Shown: positions 10,870 to 24,100 of the stretch, piece after piece
Layout: each line of letters begins with the position of its first letter
Numbering within the stretch: the stretch's first letter is position 1
Source of the DNA: Patiria miniata
Taxonomy: Eukaryota > Echinodermata > Asteroidea > Valvatida > Asterinidae
Direction of reading: 5' to 3'
Length of the DNA stretch: 64,000 nucleotides
Assembly: GCF_015706575.1 (NCBI RefSeq)
Contig: NW_024037074.1
Coordinates: 25,471,334 to 25,535,333 of the forward strand
Translations under genes and position numbers: made by a program
Notes under the pieces: generated by a model
Databases searched by the model: none
Seen by the model: the letters and a program-made list of their open reading frames with translations, nothing else
Told to the model about the DNA's origin: nothing

Positions 10870-12200
10870 ACCATCTCAACTCGTGTAGGCCTGTATGTAT
10901 TTCTTTGATACGTCAAAATCTTTTCCAGCAGGAATACTGATTTAAATTGAGACTTCAGTTTCCTTAAAACGTTCAGAACGTACAAGAGATGAACCTCTGT
11001 AGGCCTACTTATAAAACAAAAATCTAGTTTTCTTTGACATCTCATCACAAAAGTGTCTTTAGTTTTCCCGAAATGTTTTCCTCCCGAACCAACTTTTGCC
11101 CTCGAGACGTTTGCATCCAGATTGCAAAGCTGCAAGATCTTAGCCGACACAATTACACCGACGAGCTTATAAGTTCGATTTACTTAAATCGAATCGAGAG
11201 CAGCAAGTGGGACGTCATGAGAATCATTGTTATTACTTAACTCTGGGCCAGCACAAACTTGAACGGTAATTCGGCCTTAATCCGGGGGTATTAGAAACGG
11301 GACCGCTCGAAGCTGTGTGTCACGCTTGGCCCAGGGGACATGCGCACACAAAGTGGAGGGAAAAGCAGAAGACGAAAAGTGACCCCCAAACGAAAACGAT
11401 TGTGAAATCTCCTTTAATATCGATACCGGATAATGTCATGCGACTCCTCTTCCCTCTTCCCTAATCACTACAATCGAGTATTCGGTTTCGATTAAGAAAA
11501 CACTCAAGAGTTCCTCAGAATATTTATTCAGCAGATAATGAAACCGCCTTTTAAAGCCCCTTTTAAAGCCGTGACTCAGGTATATTCTTTCAGTTTAAAT
11601 AAAGAACACTTTGTGATGACTGCAGACAAACGTGAAAAGAAAGTTACCGTGTATAGGCAGGGTTGTGGAAGTATGGAGAAATGAGCAGCTAGCCTACAAT
11701 CCGCGCGTCTATTAGCCACGGCGCCGTAGTTGTTCTGCAAGGCCATCGTCACAGTCATTTTTTGTTTATTGTTCAGTCTTCATTATAACTTTCGGTCTGC
11801 GTATGATAGCTTTGATCTGAAATTCACGAACGCCGAGCAACCTCGTTGAGTAGTTATGACTGCCTTTCCTAGCCCCATACATGAGGAGAAAATGTGGAGA
11901 TATAGGCCTTTTTTCTCCCAGACAGAGAAGACGCATTAACACAGAGACATCGATGATATTGACGAGCACTTGGCCGGGAAAACTGTGACATTTGATGGCA
12001 GAACCTTAGCCTACATTCAGATTTCCTCCCAGAAAACGACTGAGCAGTCATCACACAACAAACTCTACTCTCAATTTAAACTATAGACACAGATGGTTTT
12101 AATAATTAAACCAATGTACAACCCTTTAACTCAAGTTTGTCCCGTTGATCTGTATGGCGTGCAAATAAGACATTTATCCGAGGTAAATGGTAGCTTTTGA
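10870..12200. other. Non-coding; nothing identified
   Basis: Short frames on both strands match no recognised family. No repeat unit is clear. Confidence 0.4.
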
Positions 12201-12210
12201 TTACGTGAAG

Positions 12211-13130
12211 ATATCTCTATATAGTTCAAGATAGCTCCAATTATTTCCAAATATCTTTAAAACTTTTTATCTTTTGAAGAAAATTATCTGTAAAGACAAT
12301 TTAAAAGCCCTCGAGTGATTATTTCGAGATACCTTGAAATCCATTTAAAGATATCTTAAATTTGAGTTAAATATATCTCAAATTCGATTTCAAGTTATCT
12401 TGAAATCGATTTCAAGATATCTCTAATTCCTTTCCAGATATGTCTTAATTCATTTCAAGACATCTCTCAACCCATTTTCAAGATATCTCTAAATTTATTT
12501 CAAGATATCTTTATATGATTTCAAGATAGTTTAAAATGATTTCAAGATATCTCTTAAGTATAGGTTTCCCGGCTATTTAAAAAAACCAAATTCATTCAAA
12601 TTCACCAACTCTATCATGCAATTTCGTCCACGAAACATTTCACACGCTTTTAACAAAATCAATTTAGTCATTTACCATTCAATTTTAAAGTTGGGTCACC
12701 CTCTTTAGTCACCGGGTCGAGAATATTCGTCATTACAGATCAAATTCGTCTAAGCTGTTGCCGAATGGCAGCATTCAGAGATCGAATTCGTCTTATATAA
12801 ATCAGTAGGACGAATTTGATTTCTGAATAACAAGGTTTGGCGTAGACGATACGAAATTGAATACTCAGGGACGAAAACGTGTGCTCATTGTTTAAATTTG
12901 CTTGAACTGAATTTGAAATTGTCTGACAAAAGACGAAACTTAACATTGGAAATGCACTTAACCGATGTTGATGGACGAATTTGAATATTAGAAACGGTGA
13001 ATTTGAATGATAAACGTTTCAAAATAGCCGGGGAAAAATATATTAAGAGATATCTCTAAATATATTTCAAGATATCTCTTGTTGCGTTTAGAAATATCTT
13101 GAATTGCATTTACAGATATCTCTTAATGCA
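12211..13130. repeat. Degenerate ATATCT satellite interrupted by an insertion
   Basis: Units of roughly 20-24 bp based on ATTTCAAGATATCTCTAA repeat irregularly from 12211 to 12560 and resume from about 13040 to 13130. The interruption at 12565-13036 is a separate element (next entry). Confidence 0.7.
12565..13036. mobile_element. Foldback element inside the satellite
   Basis: The ends are inverted: TTTCCCGGCTATTT at the left and AAATAGCCGGGGAAA at the right. A subterminal pair also matches (AAATTCATTCAAATTCACC against GGTGAATTTGAATGA). The interior repeats the word GACGAATTTGA in both orientations. No coding capacity is visible. Confidence 0.6.
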
Positions 13131-13238
13131 TTTAACGACACTGTTGATGTAAATATGTCACGTTTGCGCGCCATTCATCTTGTCACCACGCCAGCGTACC
13201 CGCCGCCACCAAATTTTGCAGAATCTGATGGTCCTATA

Positions 13239-13921
13239 CAGGGTGAGTCAAAAAGAAAGTGACCCGAATTTAGGATTTTTTTCCTTAAAAATCAATTACA
13301 TTTGAAACACCAATGAAGTATATCTTGAAAGAGCATGTTCTTCCAGTTATCTCAAAAAAGAATTACTGAAATTGATCCATGCTATCAGAAGTTATGCAGG
13401 TTTTACTAAAAGAACCCATTTTTATAGCTGTCAATGGAATGCCATTGGAAGCTATTGAGCTCTGTGAGAATTACAGATTACACGCAATGATTCAAATACA
13501 AATGAGATTTTAATAATTGAAATCAAGACTGACACATTATTTTTACTGTCAGATTTTGCAATTTGAATGTGAGGAACAAGTCAACTGTTTTTTCCCCTGA
13601 AATATTGATGGCGATTTTTTTATGTTTTCCTTTGCAAGTTCTCGTTCATTCATCGAGATGGGAAAACGTCCATGTTTCATTATCCAAAATGGGCATTCAT
13701 TAGTTCGTAGAATAATAAATGATCAGTGGTGGACAGCTGAGTTTTGTGATCTTTTTATTGAAATGTACACAACTTGGGAACAGAGTATGTAAATTACGTG
13801 AAATTTTCACAGTTACAAGTCAATAAGACGTACTTTATCCCAATTTCTTTATGAAATGGAGCAAGCCAAATATTTTACAAATATTTTTCAATTTCGGTCA
13901 CTTTCTTTTTGGCTCACCCTG
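13239..13921. mobile_element. Mariner-like MITE family 2, complete, TA-flanked
   Basis: It starts CAGGGTGAGTCAAAAAGAAA and ends with the inverse of the same sequence (CTTTTTGGCTCACCCTG). TIRs of about 29 bp include GTGACCcGAA, and TA dinucleotides flank both ends. The 683-bp interior shares nothing obvious with the other CAGGGTGAGTC elements. Confidence 0.85.
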
Positions 13922-14174
13922 TACAGAGAAAACGGTGGAATACTTGTTCTCTCTTACCACGTTTCCTCTCCGATGTATGACAGACACAAGCCTTGTTTAA
14001 TAATTAATACTCGTTAAAACGCGACCAGAGAGTGAGACACCTCAATTAGAAAAGTAGCAGCATGGTGTCAAGACTAGTGTCGGCTTGTGCTACGGTTACT
14101 AATTGATGTCCGATTTGTTGCTCGTTTCATGTCGTTTAATTCAGACCCAATATTGCTGGACGGATCTTTTTGTA

Positions 14175-14910
14175 GGGATCGTATTTATTTTTTATTTATT
14201 TATTTTATTTATTTCTTATTTATCCTGGGTGAGGGTGATCCATTCAGTGTAAAAAATTCACTGATCTCCCATGGATCCCAGCTCACACAAAACTACTTTT
14301 AAAATACAATTAAAATATTAAGAGTACAATGTAAGAATGTTAAAAAAAATCATTTATAAATAAACTTAAATAAAACAGGAATTACACAGATGATAAACAG
14401 ACATTTACAGTACAATACAAAACATCACTGCAAGATGACATCCGCCCCCCCCCCCACCTCCGTTTTTTTTTCGTTTTTTTTTTCTTTCTTTTTCCCGCTT
14501 ATTTTCTTCTTTTTGTAACTGAACTGTTTGAGTTGATTGACGAAGTGATTAAGACTTGCTGGATGCGGAGATTTCAAATGTTGCGGTAACTTATTCCAAG
14601 CCTTTTTTTTTTTTTTGGTATTGAGAGTTATCGATTCCTAGGACCTGATTTTTGGATGGATATTGTTTTCAAGAAAGTGTTTCAAAATGTTGGTGAATAT
14701 TTTTGGCGAGACGACTCGTTTGGTCGGTCTAAAAAGTTCTATTGAAGGTGAACCAAAACTGAATCAGCCTATCTGAAAGACCGCTGCATCACTAAGCATT
14801 GAACTGTTACTAAAAGGATATGAATAGCAACGCATAATTAATAAGGCTCCTTTCTTTAGGAAAGTAACTCAACAACCGATTTGTCAAATACACAGGAAGA
14901 TAAATGACAC
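14175..14910 (-). repeat. Probable LINE 3' end, minus strand, degenerate
   Basis: A (TTTA)n-like tract at 14180-14225 adjoins TCCTGGGTGAGGGTGATCC and CTGATCTCCCATGGATCC, the usual look of a LINE 3' tail read backwards. Upstream on the minus strand (14780-14990) a short frame contains PKERSLINYALL-like sequence. The family is not identified. Confidence 0.4.
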
Positions 14911-15162
14911 TCATAAGCCCTCGTATTTGGCTATCAATGCATTCATATTTTGGTCCTAAAATGCACACAGCGAGTTTGATGAGACAGTTGGACCGCCTGA
15001 AGATAATAATTTGTGTAATAACTTGTCATATCCATTGTGTTGCGCCAGCCCGACCTAATCAAGCAGAATGGTTGAAAAGGGGATCACATTATAGGAAAGT
15101 AGAAAAATACTAATCAGCATCAATAGTGGTAGTTTGATGGCGTCCCCTGACGATTTAAAATG

Positions 15163-15212
15163 CATCATCATCATCATCATCGCTACCACCACCATCATCA
15201 TCATCGTCGCCG
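15163..15212. repeat. (CAT)n microsatellite, imperfect
   Basis: Repeated CATCATCAT with CAC and CGT interruptions. It explains the Asp-rich minus-strand frame across it. Confidence 0.8.
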
Positions 15213-15229
15213 TTCAATTGGTGTGTTCC

Positions 15230-16390
15230 TCGGCAGGCCAGGAGCGGCGTGCGCGCTGCGCGCGGGCGGGTAATCCCGTGCTTGAGCGCTCGTATTGAAA
15301 GCCAATCGCATTTACAAAAATGACTAATGTTAATTAAACCCTCTCGTCGTCGGTATAATCCTGACAAGAGGGGAAAAAGAGTGAGGGAGATGAAAAGGGA
15401 GCTTTACGGGAGAGGCAAAGCTGGGCAGCGAAGCGTATCCACGTTGGCACCGTCTAGTTTGTTTAATTAAAGTAATTTCCTAATGGGGGCATCGAGAAAG
15501 GGAGTGGGGGAGGGAGGAGAGAAGCTAACGACAACCTGTTGAATTATTTCTCGAATCTCTACTCAACCAAAACAAGGGGGAAAAAATCCAATACCTATCT
15601 GCATAATTTGGTCTTTGCTGTCGAGGGAGTACGGACTACGCTGTGATGGTTATGAAATAACAATGCAATGGGTTTCTCAGCGGCTCCCTGTTGAATATTT
15701 GAAGAGTTGTGTGGATGTCGTTACGGTGCATAGTGCGAGACACGAAGGGGACAACCTCGTATTGCCCCCATCCCCCTCCGACACTGATGATCAATCATGT
15801 GGTGTGTACAAAAGCTTTGTATATCGGGCTGTGGATGAGCATAGACGAGTTTACATGGAATTATACCCAGGATGCATTATTTTTTAGACTTCGGTGGTTG
15901 ATAACAAAGTGCCAACGGGCAAAGAAACAAAACGGCCAAACAGACAAGCCGGGGGAATTACTGGAGCATTAAAGTCACAAGTACAAGGGGCTTATTGGAG
16001 AAGCGAAACACACACAATCAAACTACGCATTAAATATCATTCGCCCAGAAAACAATAACACATTTTTGGGAGTCTTAAATCGTTTTTAAAATTACATGTA
16101 ACGCTCTTAGCTCCTGTTAACACAACATAGTTTATTTGTTGTGAAATAAGGAATTTTGTGAAATACATAATAATATTGATATTTCAGGCGGAATTAACAG
16201 CATGACTTTGTGATTGAAAACATTTCTCTCAGATTTGTTCATACTTTTAATGAAGTGCAACTGTCACAACGGTATAAGAGTGGATCAGGAACGGTATAAG
16301 ATAATCAGGAACAGAGAAGTATATATAGTATCAATTGTTTTTCATTAATTTGCCTTGCTTAATTTGTCTTGCTTATCTTTGTTTTACAAT
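15230..16390. other. Upstream flank (or leader intron) of SKOR; no coding exon seen
   Basis: A CpG-rich patch (15240-15290) and purine-rich tracts (15370-15530) are present. A 90-codon frame at 15615-15887 matches no family I recognise. This is a plausible regulatory stretch, with no specific site supported. Confidence 0.35.
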
Positions 16391-16404
16391 AGCTTGGGTT
16401 TAGT

Positions 16405-18195
16405 ATGGAGCATCAAGACCTGAAACGTCAGGCATCTAACCCGACACCGAGTCCCACGACTCGTGCCCACGTCTGTGAAACCCCGTGCAAGCCCCCGGAC
16501 CCCGACTGCATCGGCGGTACCAGCAACCAGTGCTACACCGTCAACCTCTTCGGTATGCCCATAGCCGCCCTGATCATCGACGGTCAGGAGCGACTCTGTC
16601 TGGCCCAGATCTCTAACACTCTCCTCAAAAAGTTCAGTTACAACGAGATCCACAACCGGCGCGTGGCTTTGGGCATCACCTGCGTGCAGTGCACCCCGGT
16701 CCAACTAGAGATCCTCCGGCGCGCCAACGCCATGCCCGTCTCATCTCGCCGCTGCGGCATGATCAACAAGCGGGAGGCCGAGCGACTCTGCAAATCCTTT
16801 CTGACCGAGAACAGACCGCCTAAGCTACCGGACAACTTTTCCTTTGACGTGTACCACGAGTGCACCTGGGGATGCCGCGGGGCCTTCGTCCCGTCCCGGT
16901 ACAACAGTTCCAGGGCCAAGTGTATCAGGTGCGCCTACTGCAACCTGTTCTCGTCCCCAAACAAGTTTATCTTTCACGCGCATCGCACCCCGACCTCCAA
17001 GTTCCACCCACCAGACGGGCCCAACTTCAACTCCTGGAGAAGGCACATCAAGCTGGTCGATCCCAACCCATCAGAGGATCTCCTGCACGCTTGGGAGGAT
17101 GTCAAGGCCATGTTTAACGGAGGCAGCCGTAAGAGGTCCGTCTGCGAGACATCCAACAAGCTCGCCCCGTCATCGTTCGGTAGACCCGTGGTGGATCCCA
17201 TCTCGCTCAGTAGTGAAGCTCAACGGTTACTCCCCAGTCCGCCCACGAGGAGCCGCTACGACAAGGATCCTCATCAAGATCTCGAACCAACTCCACCTGG
17301 AGCGGTAAACATACCTTACCCACTCATGCCCATCCCCAGTCGTACCCTGTCTACATCGATGGCTGATACTTTGCCAGAGGACACCCCAATGAACTCCTCC
17401 CCTCCCTACTCAGTCGGTGCCATTTTCCCCGGACAGTTGTCCCCGCCGGCGTTTAGACAGCATCCGTTTATGGAGCTTGTGTGGAGCGGTGGCAGGACGG
17501 GGTACCCTCTACCTGCGGCAGCCATTTGGCCCAAGACTATCGGAATGCCGTTTGCTGGTAACCCTGGCTACTATCAACCCCTCATGGAACCAGATAATGA
17601 AATTCACACAATGATAGATGTTGCTCCAGCAAGCAACCATAGCCCGGCGAAGAGACCTCACCATCAGTGGGATGACTTTGACCCAATGAAATTCCGCAAC
17701 CTTAAACCGAAGAATCTTACCATGAGACACCACTTTCACCATCATCATCTCCCAGATTTAAGATCCAGGAATGCGTACTACACGTCCGCCTTCCGTCCCG
17801 TTCTGACCGGGAAAGGTTACCTTGACCCAGAACGGTCGTTTCCCAGCGCCGAACGATTCATGTTTCCCCCGAAATCCCCTCTCGACGACTGTTGCCTGAC
17901 CATCCGAGATCCCCAGACCAGCCCCCAACAACCCCCTAACCACCAGGTGAAAATCAAAGCAGATCACTACCCCGTCACCAAATCACCGATGAGTCTCAGT
18001 CCTCAGACTTCGGAGCTCATCATTGATGATCCCATCGATAAGACCGACTCCTACGCCGAAGCGACCGTGAAACGGACACCGGGCACGACGAGTGGCACGG
18101 AGCTAGACGCAGGTGGGAGTCCACCAGGCGGTGCCGCCGAGAGCCATCGTGACCTCGGGAAAGCGCACGCAAAAGCAGCCATCTCGATGGAAGAG
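16405..18195 (+). CDS. SKOR: SKOR coding exon 1 (large)
   Basis: Encodes residues 1-597 with both conserved domains. The ATG at 16405 is in an acceptable context, and an acceptor-like TTTACAATAG ends at 16390, so a leader intron is likely. The frame runs on 24 bases into the intron to a stop at 18217-18219; the donor GAG/GTAAAG at 18196 is preferred because exon 2 joins it in phase 0. Confidence 0.96.
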
Positions 18196-21100
18196 GTAAA
18201 GAAATCTCCATTTAATTAGCTGATGTTTTGCCGATTAGGCGTCATAATCACATGTCTCAGGTGCGATGTTATGATCATTACTGTGCGTTAAGGCAATTAC
18301 ATCGATGGGTAACTGTTTCCTTGATCAAAACTGAGCCCCGAACACAGCAGACTTGGCATCCACTAGAAACTTGATTATGTTTTACCCGGAAATTAAAAAG
18401 ATGGTGTAGGCCTGCTTGGGCGCAGCAGTCTCAAATGTCACAAAGAAAATAAAATTGCTCTCATGATGCCAGGATTATAATTTATTGTCAGAAAAGGAAC
18501 ACATATGGTGTGAATTAGAAAAGACTTAACATTGCTTTAATGTTTCTCACTATCTGAGCAAAATTTAAAAACGAACGACTGAATTGCGTCAATTAAGAGT
18601 ATAATTTAACCGATTCCAAGCTTATTCAATCACAAACAAAACAAGTAATTAACAACAACCGCAGCACCCATAAACATAACCACAGCACCGTAGGAGCTGT
18701 CCCTTAACCACAAACCATAACCACGGCAGTTAAGCGAACCACAGGTACCGCTATAACCACAAAAGACAACCACTGGAGCCACAATATCTTCTGCAACCAC
18801 AAATACAACTATACATTGTACATCAGCACCGCATGCCGCAACATCCACTACTTCCACAATTACAGCACTTGAAACGACCAAGTGCTATACAATAACCACA
18901 ACAATCGCAAAACATTAACCATAGCGATCACAACAACAAAGACAAAAACACAAACGTATGCGGCATCGCAACAAAACCACATAAACTGCAACATAACTTC
19001 ATAACAGTAGTTGTAAACCTCAAGCAACTTCATTGAGCGCACAAGTTACCAATAATTAGGGGAACAACCACGGCAACATCCGGTAGGCATGTGTATCCGA
19101 GGCACTGATGATGCAGCAATTAACCTCACAAAGTCATTACGTATTCATGAGCACACGGCAAATTCCTGTCTGTAATTAAAGGGAAAATACAACATTTGCA
19201 AACATCAAAAAATAAAACTAGCAAATCATTTTGAAATACCTTGCTGGACTGTTAGTGAATGACAGTGTAAAGCATTCTGTAAAATCATGGCACCTGGTAT
19301 ACTGTCATTTTCAAGAAAAGTGGTATTTTTGTATCAATTTCCAACGCTGGCCGGCCGACCAGCGTTGGAAAAAAACTGCCTTTTTTCAAATACTGGCCCT
19401 AATTGACCATCGCACTTGTTTGCAATCGAGTCAGGGAACCAGACTACATGAAAATGATTGTTTTTCTTGGTTTTTATAGCATTTTCGAACCCAAAACCTC
19501 AAAAAAAGGTGGAACTATATTTGCTATATATTTCCAACCCCCCAATTCCATCCATTTCTGAAAATTACAGCAAAAGCAAATGATGTATATTCCCTTTATA
19601 CATGAAATGTTATTCATGCATTGCAAACTGCGCGGTGCCATTAAAGTAATGAAAGAGTTAATTTATAAGTAATGAAATGTTGTGTAGTGCAAGTTCGAAA
19701 AAGCAGGAGCCGCCACAGCAGTAGTTCAATGATCTGATGGTTGTTGATAAGTCCACCCTCACAGACAGTCGAAGACCTTTAGGATACAATACATTGCGAT
19801 TGGAAACAACAAACCGATCGATTATGTTGATGTATATGACATGCTAGAACGAAATTTTCAAATTTTGCGCCCAATAAGCCTATGCCATTTTGTTTGAGAA
19901 CCATACAATTTATGCTACTGTAAGCCCAGATCTAGAAGCTTAATTAATTTTATTAGTATTCTCTTCCATTAAGGCTGAATAACTAGCTTCCCTTGTTGAC
20001 ATCTTTAGGATTCTTTCAAATTACTCTGTGGTCCACACAGACAGTTCTCATAGACACTCAGTCTCCATGGGCTTGGTCGTAGAACCTAAAACCACATAGA
20101 TTCCATTTGCTGTTACATGTTTATTGAACTTACACACAATCCATGTTCTTCATTTCTGTATTTAATCAGCCCCTCTCCCCCCAATTCTTCAGTCTCTCTT
20201 CTGAACTTCCACCAGAACACCTCAACTCTCTGTCTGTGTTGCCAAGAAACCACATATAGACCCGATTATCCTTGTCAGTAGTTATATTTCTTCAGTGTCG
20301 ATTCTACACGAACTTCTTCTGCCCGCTCCAGCTGCCTCCGTGGATACATTTTGTATAGTCCAATTTTACATCTTTCCTGTTGTTGAACTAGTAACCATGA
20401 CTCTAGGACTGGTGTAGTCAATACCGCCTATGAAGTAAATCATGTGTTACACTACCTTAATTCCGTGGCTTGTTTGTCATCCATACCCAGAATGCAATGC
20501 GAATATCGAAAATGTCATCACCATTACCATTCTCATCTTTGTTTTTTTAATCGTCGGCAATATTTGGTGACTTGTTCAAGAATATTGTTTTCAACTCCTG
20601 ATGCACCCGCTCCGGAAATAAAGAGCGAGGTTATTTTTTTAACACGTTGTGAAGTGAAATATTTTCGTTGGTGTTGCAGGCGGAGAGCCCACATAGCTCG
20701 CCATCGGACGCATCGGTGTGCGATCGCCTGCCAGGCAACCGCGTACAACATCCCTGCCGCCATCTTGCCAGGGAATCCACAACGCCCTCACCGGCCACTG
20801 AAGATGAAGATCATGCTCCACACGAACCTGCCAAAGGTATGTGTTTTTTTCTATATTCTTTATACAATTTCTCTGAAATTTTATGTCTTTCCTCAAATAC
20901 GCCTCGTGCTCCTCACATCGTTATAATTACAGGGTGAGTCAAGAAAAATAAACGAAACCCAAATGTTGGGACCATTGTTTTAATGAAGTTCTAAATGTAG
21001 CACTTTCAAAATCTAGGATATAAAAGCTCAATTCATAAGCTTTCTTTTAGTACAAGAATCATACAAATCACTTACGTACTTTTCAAGTTACGGACTTTTA

Positions 21101-24100
21101 AACACCGTTTTTAAAGTTTTGTCCACGGATCACAAAAAGGTGTTCTTTCAGCAAAACGAAAACAAATCACATAAGGATGTGTGTGAATTGTTTTCGTTTT
21201 GCTGATAGAACGCACACCTTTTGTGCTTCAAACGAGAACAAAATGCACAAAGAACAAATGAGCGAATGGACCTATACTAAAGTGCAAGAAAGACAAACGG
21301 TGGTTCTTATCTCCAGAATAACACCATACAGACAGATACGTCAATAACGAAAGCGAAAGCCGCCCGTTTGTTTTTCCCCAATAACCTGTGTTTCAGGTGT
21401 ATTTGCCTCTGTTGTATAATGTGATGTTCCCCAAAGTGGAAAAGCAGCCATCTTGAAAAAGATTCTTCCACAACATGGCCTATGGAAGGACAATGTTTAC
21501 ATTTTGAAACCTAAACTGAATGCCCGCCCTCCAGAATATTGGCCCTCTAAGCACCCCTCCCTAAAAGTTGGACCCTACCTGATAAAAAGTGGTCAAATAT
21601 AGCGTCCTGTTTCAAACCAACTACATCCTTAGAAATATCGTCTACTTTGTGGAGGTCTAAGAAAGTTCTCGATTCTCATTTTTAAGAAGATCCGGGCAGC
21701 TAATGTTGTTTTTAGTTCTCTTTCGCCCTATGCATCACAATCTCCGTGATTGACTGTACGGTTTTGAAGATGAAAAGGGGATCATATTATCTCTTCCAAA
21801 TACTATCAAGAATCCATTTTCAGCATCCCCTTCTCACCAAAGCCTGAGTCTAATGTCTTGGTTGTCCTCCCTGATTTATTCATCGAAATCATCCGTCCGT
21901 TAAGCTCCACCTCATAGCACGGCATTCCAGTCTCTCGTCAGTATACTCACTCCAGCCTTCAAGAACAAAATACATGTAGGCCTATTCCCTCCCCCATCAC
22001 ATTTCCTGACAATGCTTACTGAACAAAGGCATTTCTGAACTTGGACGCGGTGATCTGATACAATATTCATGAAATTTGCCCTTTTTAAACTCTTTATTTT
22101 TGTTTCCTAGCAAGCCTTTTTAATCACTATTTCTATTTTTTTTGCAACCAAAATTTAATCATCATTAGCCGCACGTTGGATGCAGCCTTTCCCCCTGTCA
22201 CAGATCGCCCCAGGCCCCTGCCACGTTCACTGCCGAATTGCGTGCGATGCCGTGTCAGTGTGTGGCCACTTATGGCCAAAAAAAGCTTTGTCGCACGCTT
22301 AATTCTGCTCGGCTCTCGAATTTAATTAGAACTCCTAATTAAGGGGTCTTGCCATTATACACTACGGAACGGTCTCCGTAACCGGAAGAGAATTTAGAAA
22401 TGAATAACAACAGTTGTTCGAGTAATACTTTCCCTGGCCCTAATGACAGCGCAATCAGAGCATATCCACCAAGGTTGAGCCACAGCTGCGTATCGGCCTA
22501 TGAACATCACCATTATTTTCTTTTTAATTCAATTCAATATCAGTCTTCTTTCTTATTTATTTATATCCCCCCCCCCAACACAACCACGTTTCACTGATTA
22601 TGATTTTGGTCCAGTGGAAAAAGCATCCTTTGTTGGTGGGGCGCGTATGGGCAAACGCGCCTTGCACGGCAGCGGCCGCGTGGTGGAGTGCCGGGTATTT
22701 GGACCAAATTTGTCCCTCTGTGCCCCCCCCCCTCCCCCGCGGGAGAGTGCAGCAGACTTCCCATTCCCCTTTAGCGCGCAAAACCTTCTCAGCACTTGAT
22801 TAACTGCTAAAGAAACAACTAGTGGCAAATATCCCTTAATTAAAGTCGCCCTGGGTGCTCTATCCGCTTGTAATCTCGTCAGAAAGGATTACGATAAAGT
22901 AGCTACAGATTAATTCCCCCATTTTTGGGTACAGTAACAATCTGCTGCGCTCCCGCTTTTGTTTGGCTCCAAATTAACTCGGATCCGATTGAAAGTGTTG
23001 CAAATGTTGCCAAATCGGAAAAGTCGGACATTTTGCCGCGACAAGTCCGTCACTCATTGCTACAGGGTGAGTCAAAAAATGCGTAACCCAACCCCCCCCC
23101 CAAAAAAAAATATATTTCATATTTTAAAAAATATATAGCACCAAAAATAATAACGACCGAAAAGCCAATTTCAGAAACTACTTTTAAATGAAAAAAATGC
23201 TGCAATTGCTCAGTCCGTTCAAAGAATATCACTATTTAAACGCAATGACCCTAAAACCTGTTTCGTCAAAAAAAAAGGCAATTTATTGTGTTCTGACTGT
23301 TTGGAACAACAAAGAAAAGGACATAGAAACTTGTTTTAACAACTGTCAACAACTGTAGTACACAATATCTGTTTTATAGGCAAACAATATGATTTATGAA
23401 ATCCACTCTTTCTTTTTTTTTACAAAAGACGGGCCTTCAAAAGGACTTTTGTGAATATTTTTAACTTTTAAACTGAGGTTTTATCGTTGGTGATGTTTGA
23501 AGACAATTGTGACGACGATTCTTGAAATCGCATTTTTGGACGAAAGAGGTTTTAGGGTTACTAGTGCTTAAATGGTGATATACTTTGAACGGATTGAGCA
23601 ATTTAAGTAAATTTTTCATCTAAAAGTAGTTTATGAAATTGGCTTTCCAGTCATTATTTGGTGCGATCTTTTTTTCTTTTTTTTTTAAATATGACATTTT
23701 TTTTTAGGTTTGGGTTCCGCTTTTTTGACTCGCCCTGTATCTCGTTCGTGCCCTTCCATTCTCTGCATGATGACCGCACATCAAAGAGTGACTTTTAATT
23801 CACGGACCGTTTTGCATTAAATTTTAGAAAAAAATTACTTCATTTTAATCATACTGGTGAATTTTCTATCAATTGGAACGGTCTTTGTCAAGCATGAGTC
23901 ACTTTTAAGCTGGGAAAAGTTCTAACAAGGACGTTCACATTAATTATGCAAGCGCTATGACAGAATAGGCGGAGAAACCCCTCAACCAAGTCCAATAGTG
24001 ACGATGGTTTTGCGAGTGAGAACAAAATAATTGCTGAAAAGGAGAACCATATATTATGGTGCTTCTGGTATTTATAGACGATAGTGACGAGGAAAAAAAT

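Larger units (their letters stand above)
18196..20679 (+). other. SKOR intron 1
   Basis: Contains the ACCACA-rich stretch at 18645-19010, a TTAA MITE at 19180-19595, and otherwise unremarkable AT-rich sequence from 19600 to 20660. Confidence 0.7.

Noticed and set aside
15615..15972. A short upstream gene before SKOR
   Set aside because: Two overlapping plus frames lack recognised motifs or splice-consistent partners.
16384..17046. Antisense reading frames of 70-106 codons across the SKOR exon
   Set aside because: They are shadows of the GC-rich conserved coding exon on the plus strand and match no family.
18630..19042. Val/Cys-rich minus-strand membrane-like proteins
   Set aside because: They are translations of the ACCACAA-rich repeat (TGTGGTT on the minus strand).
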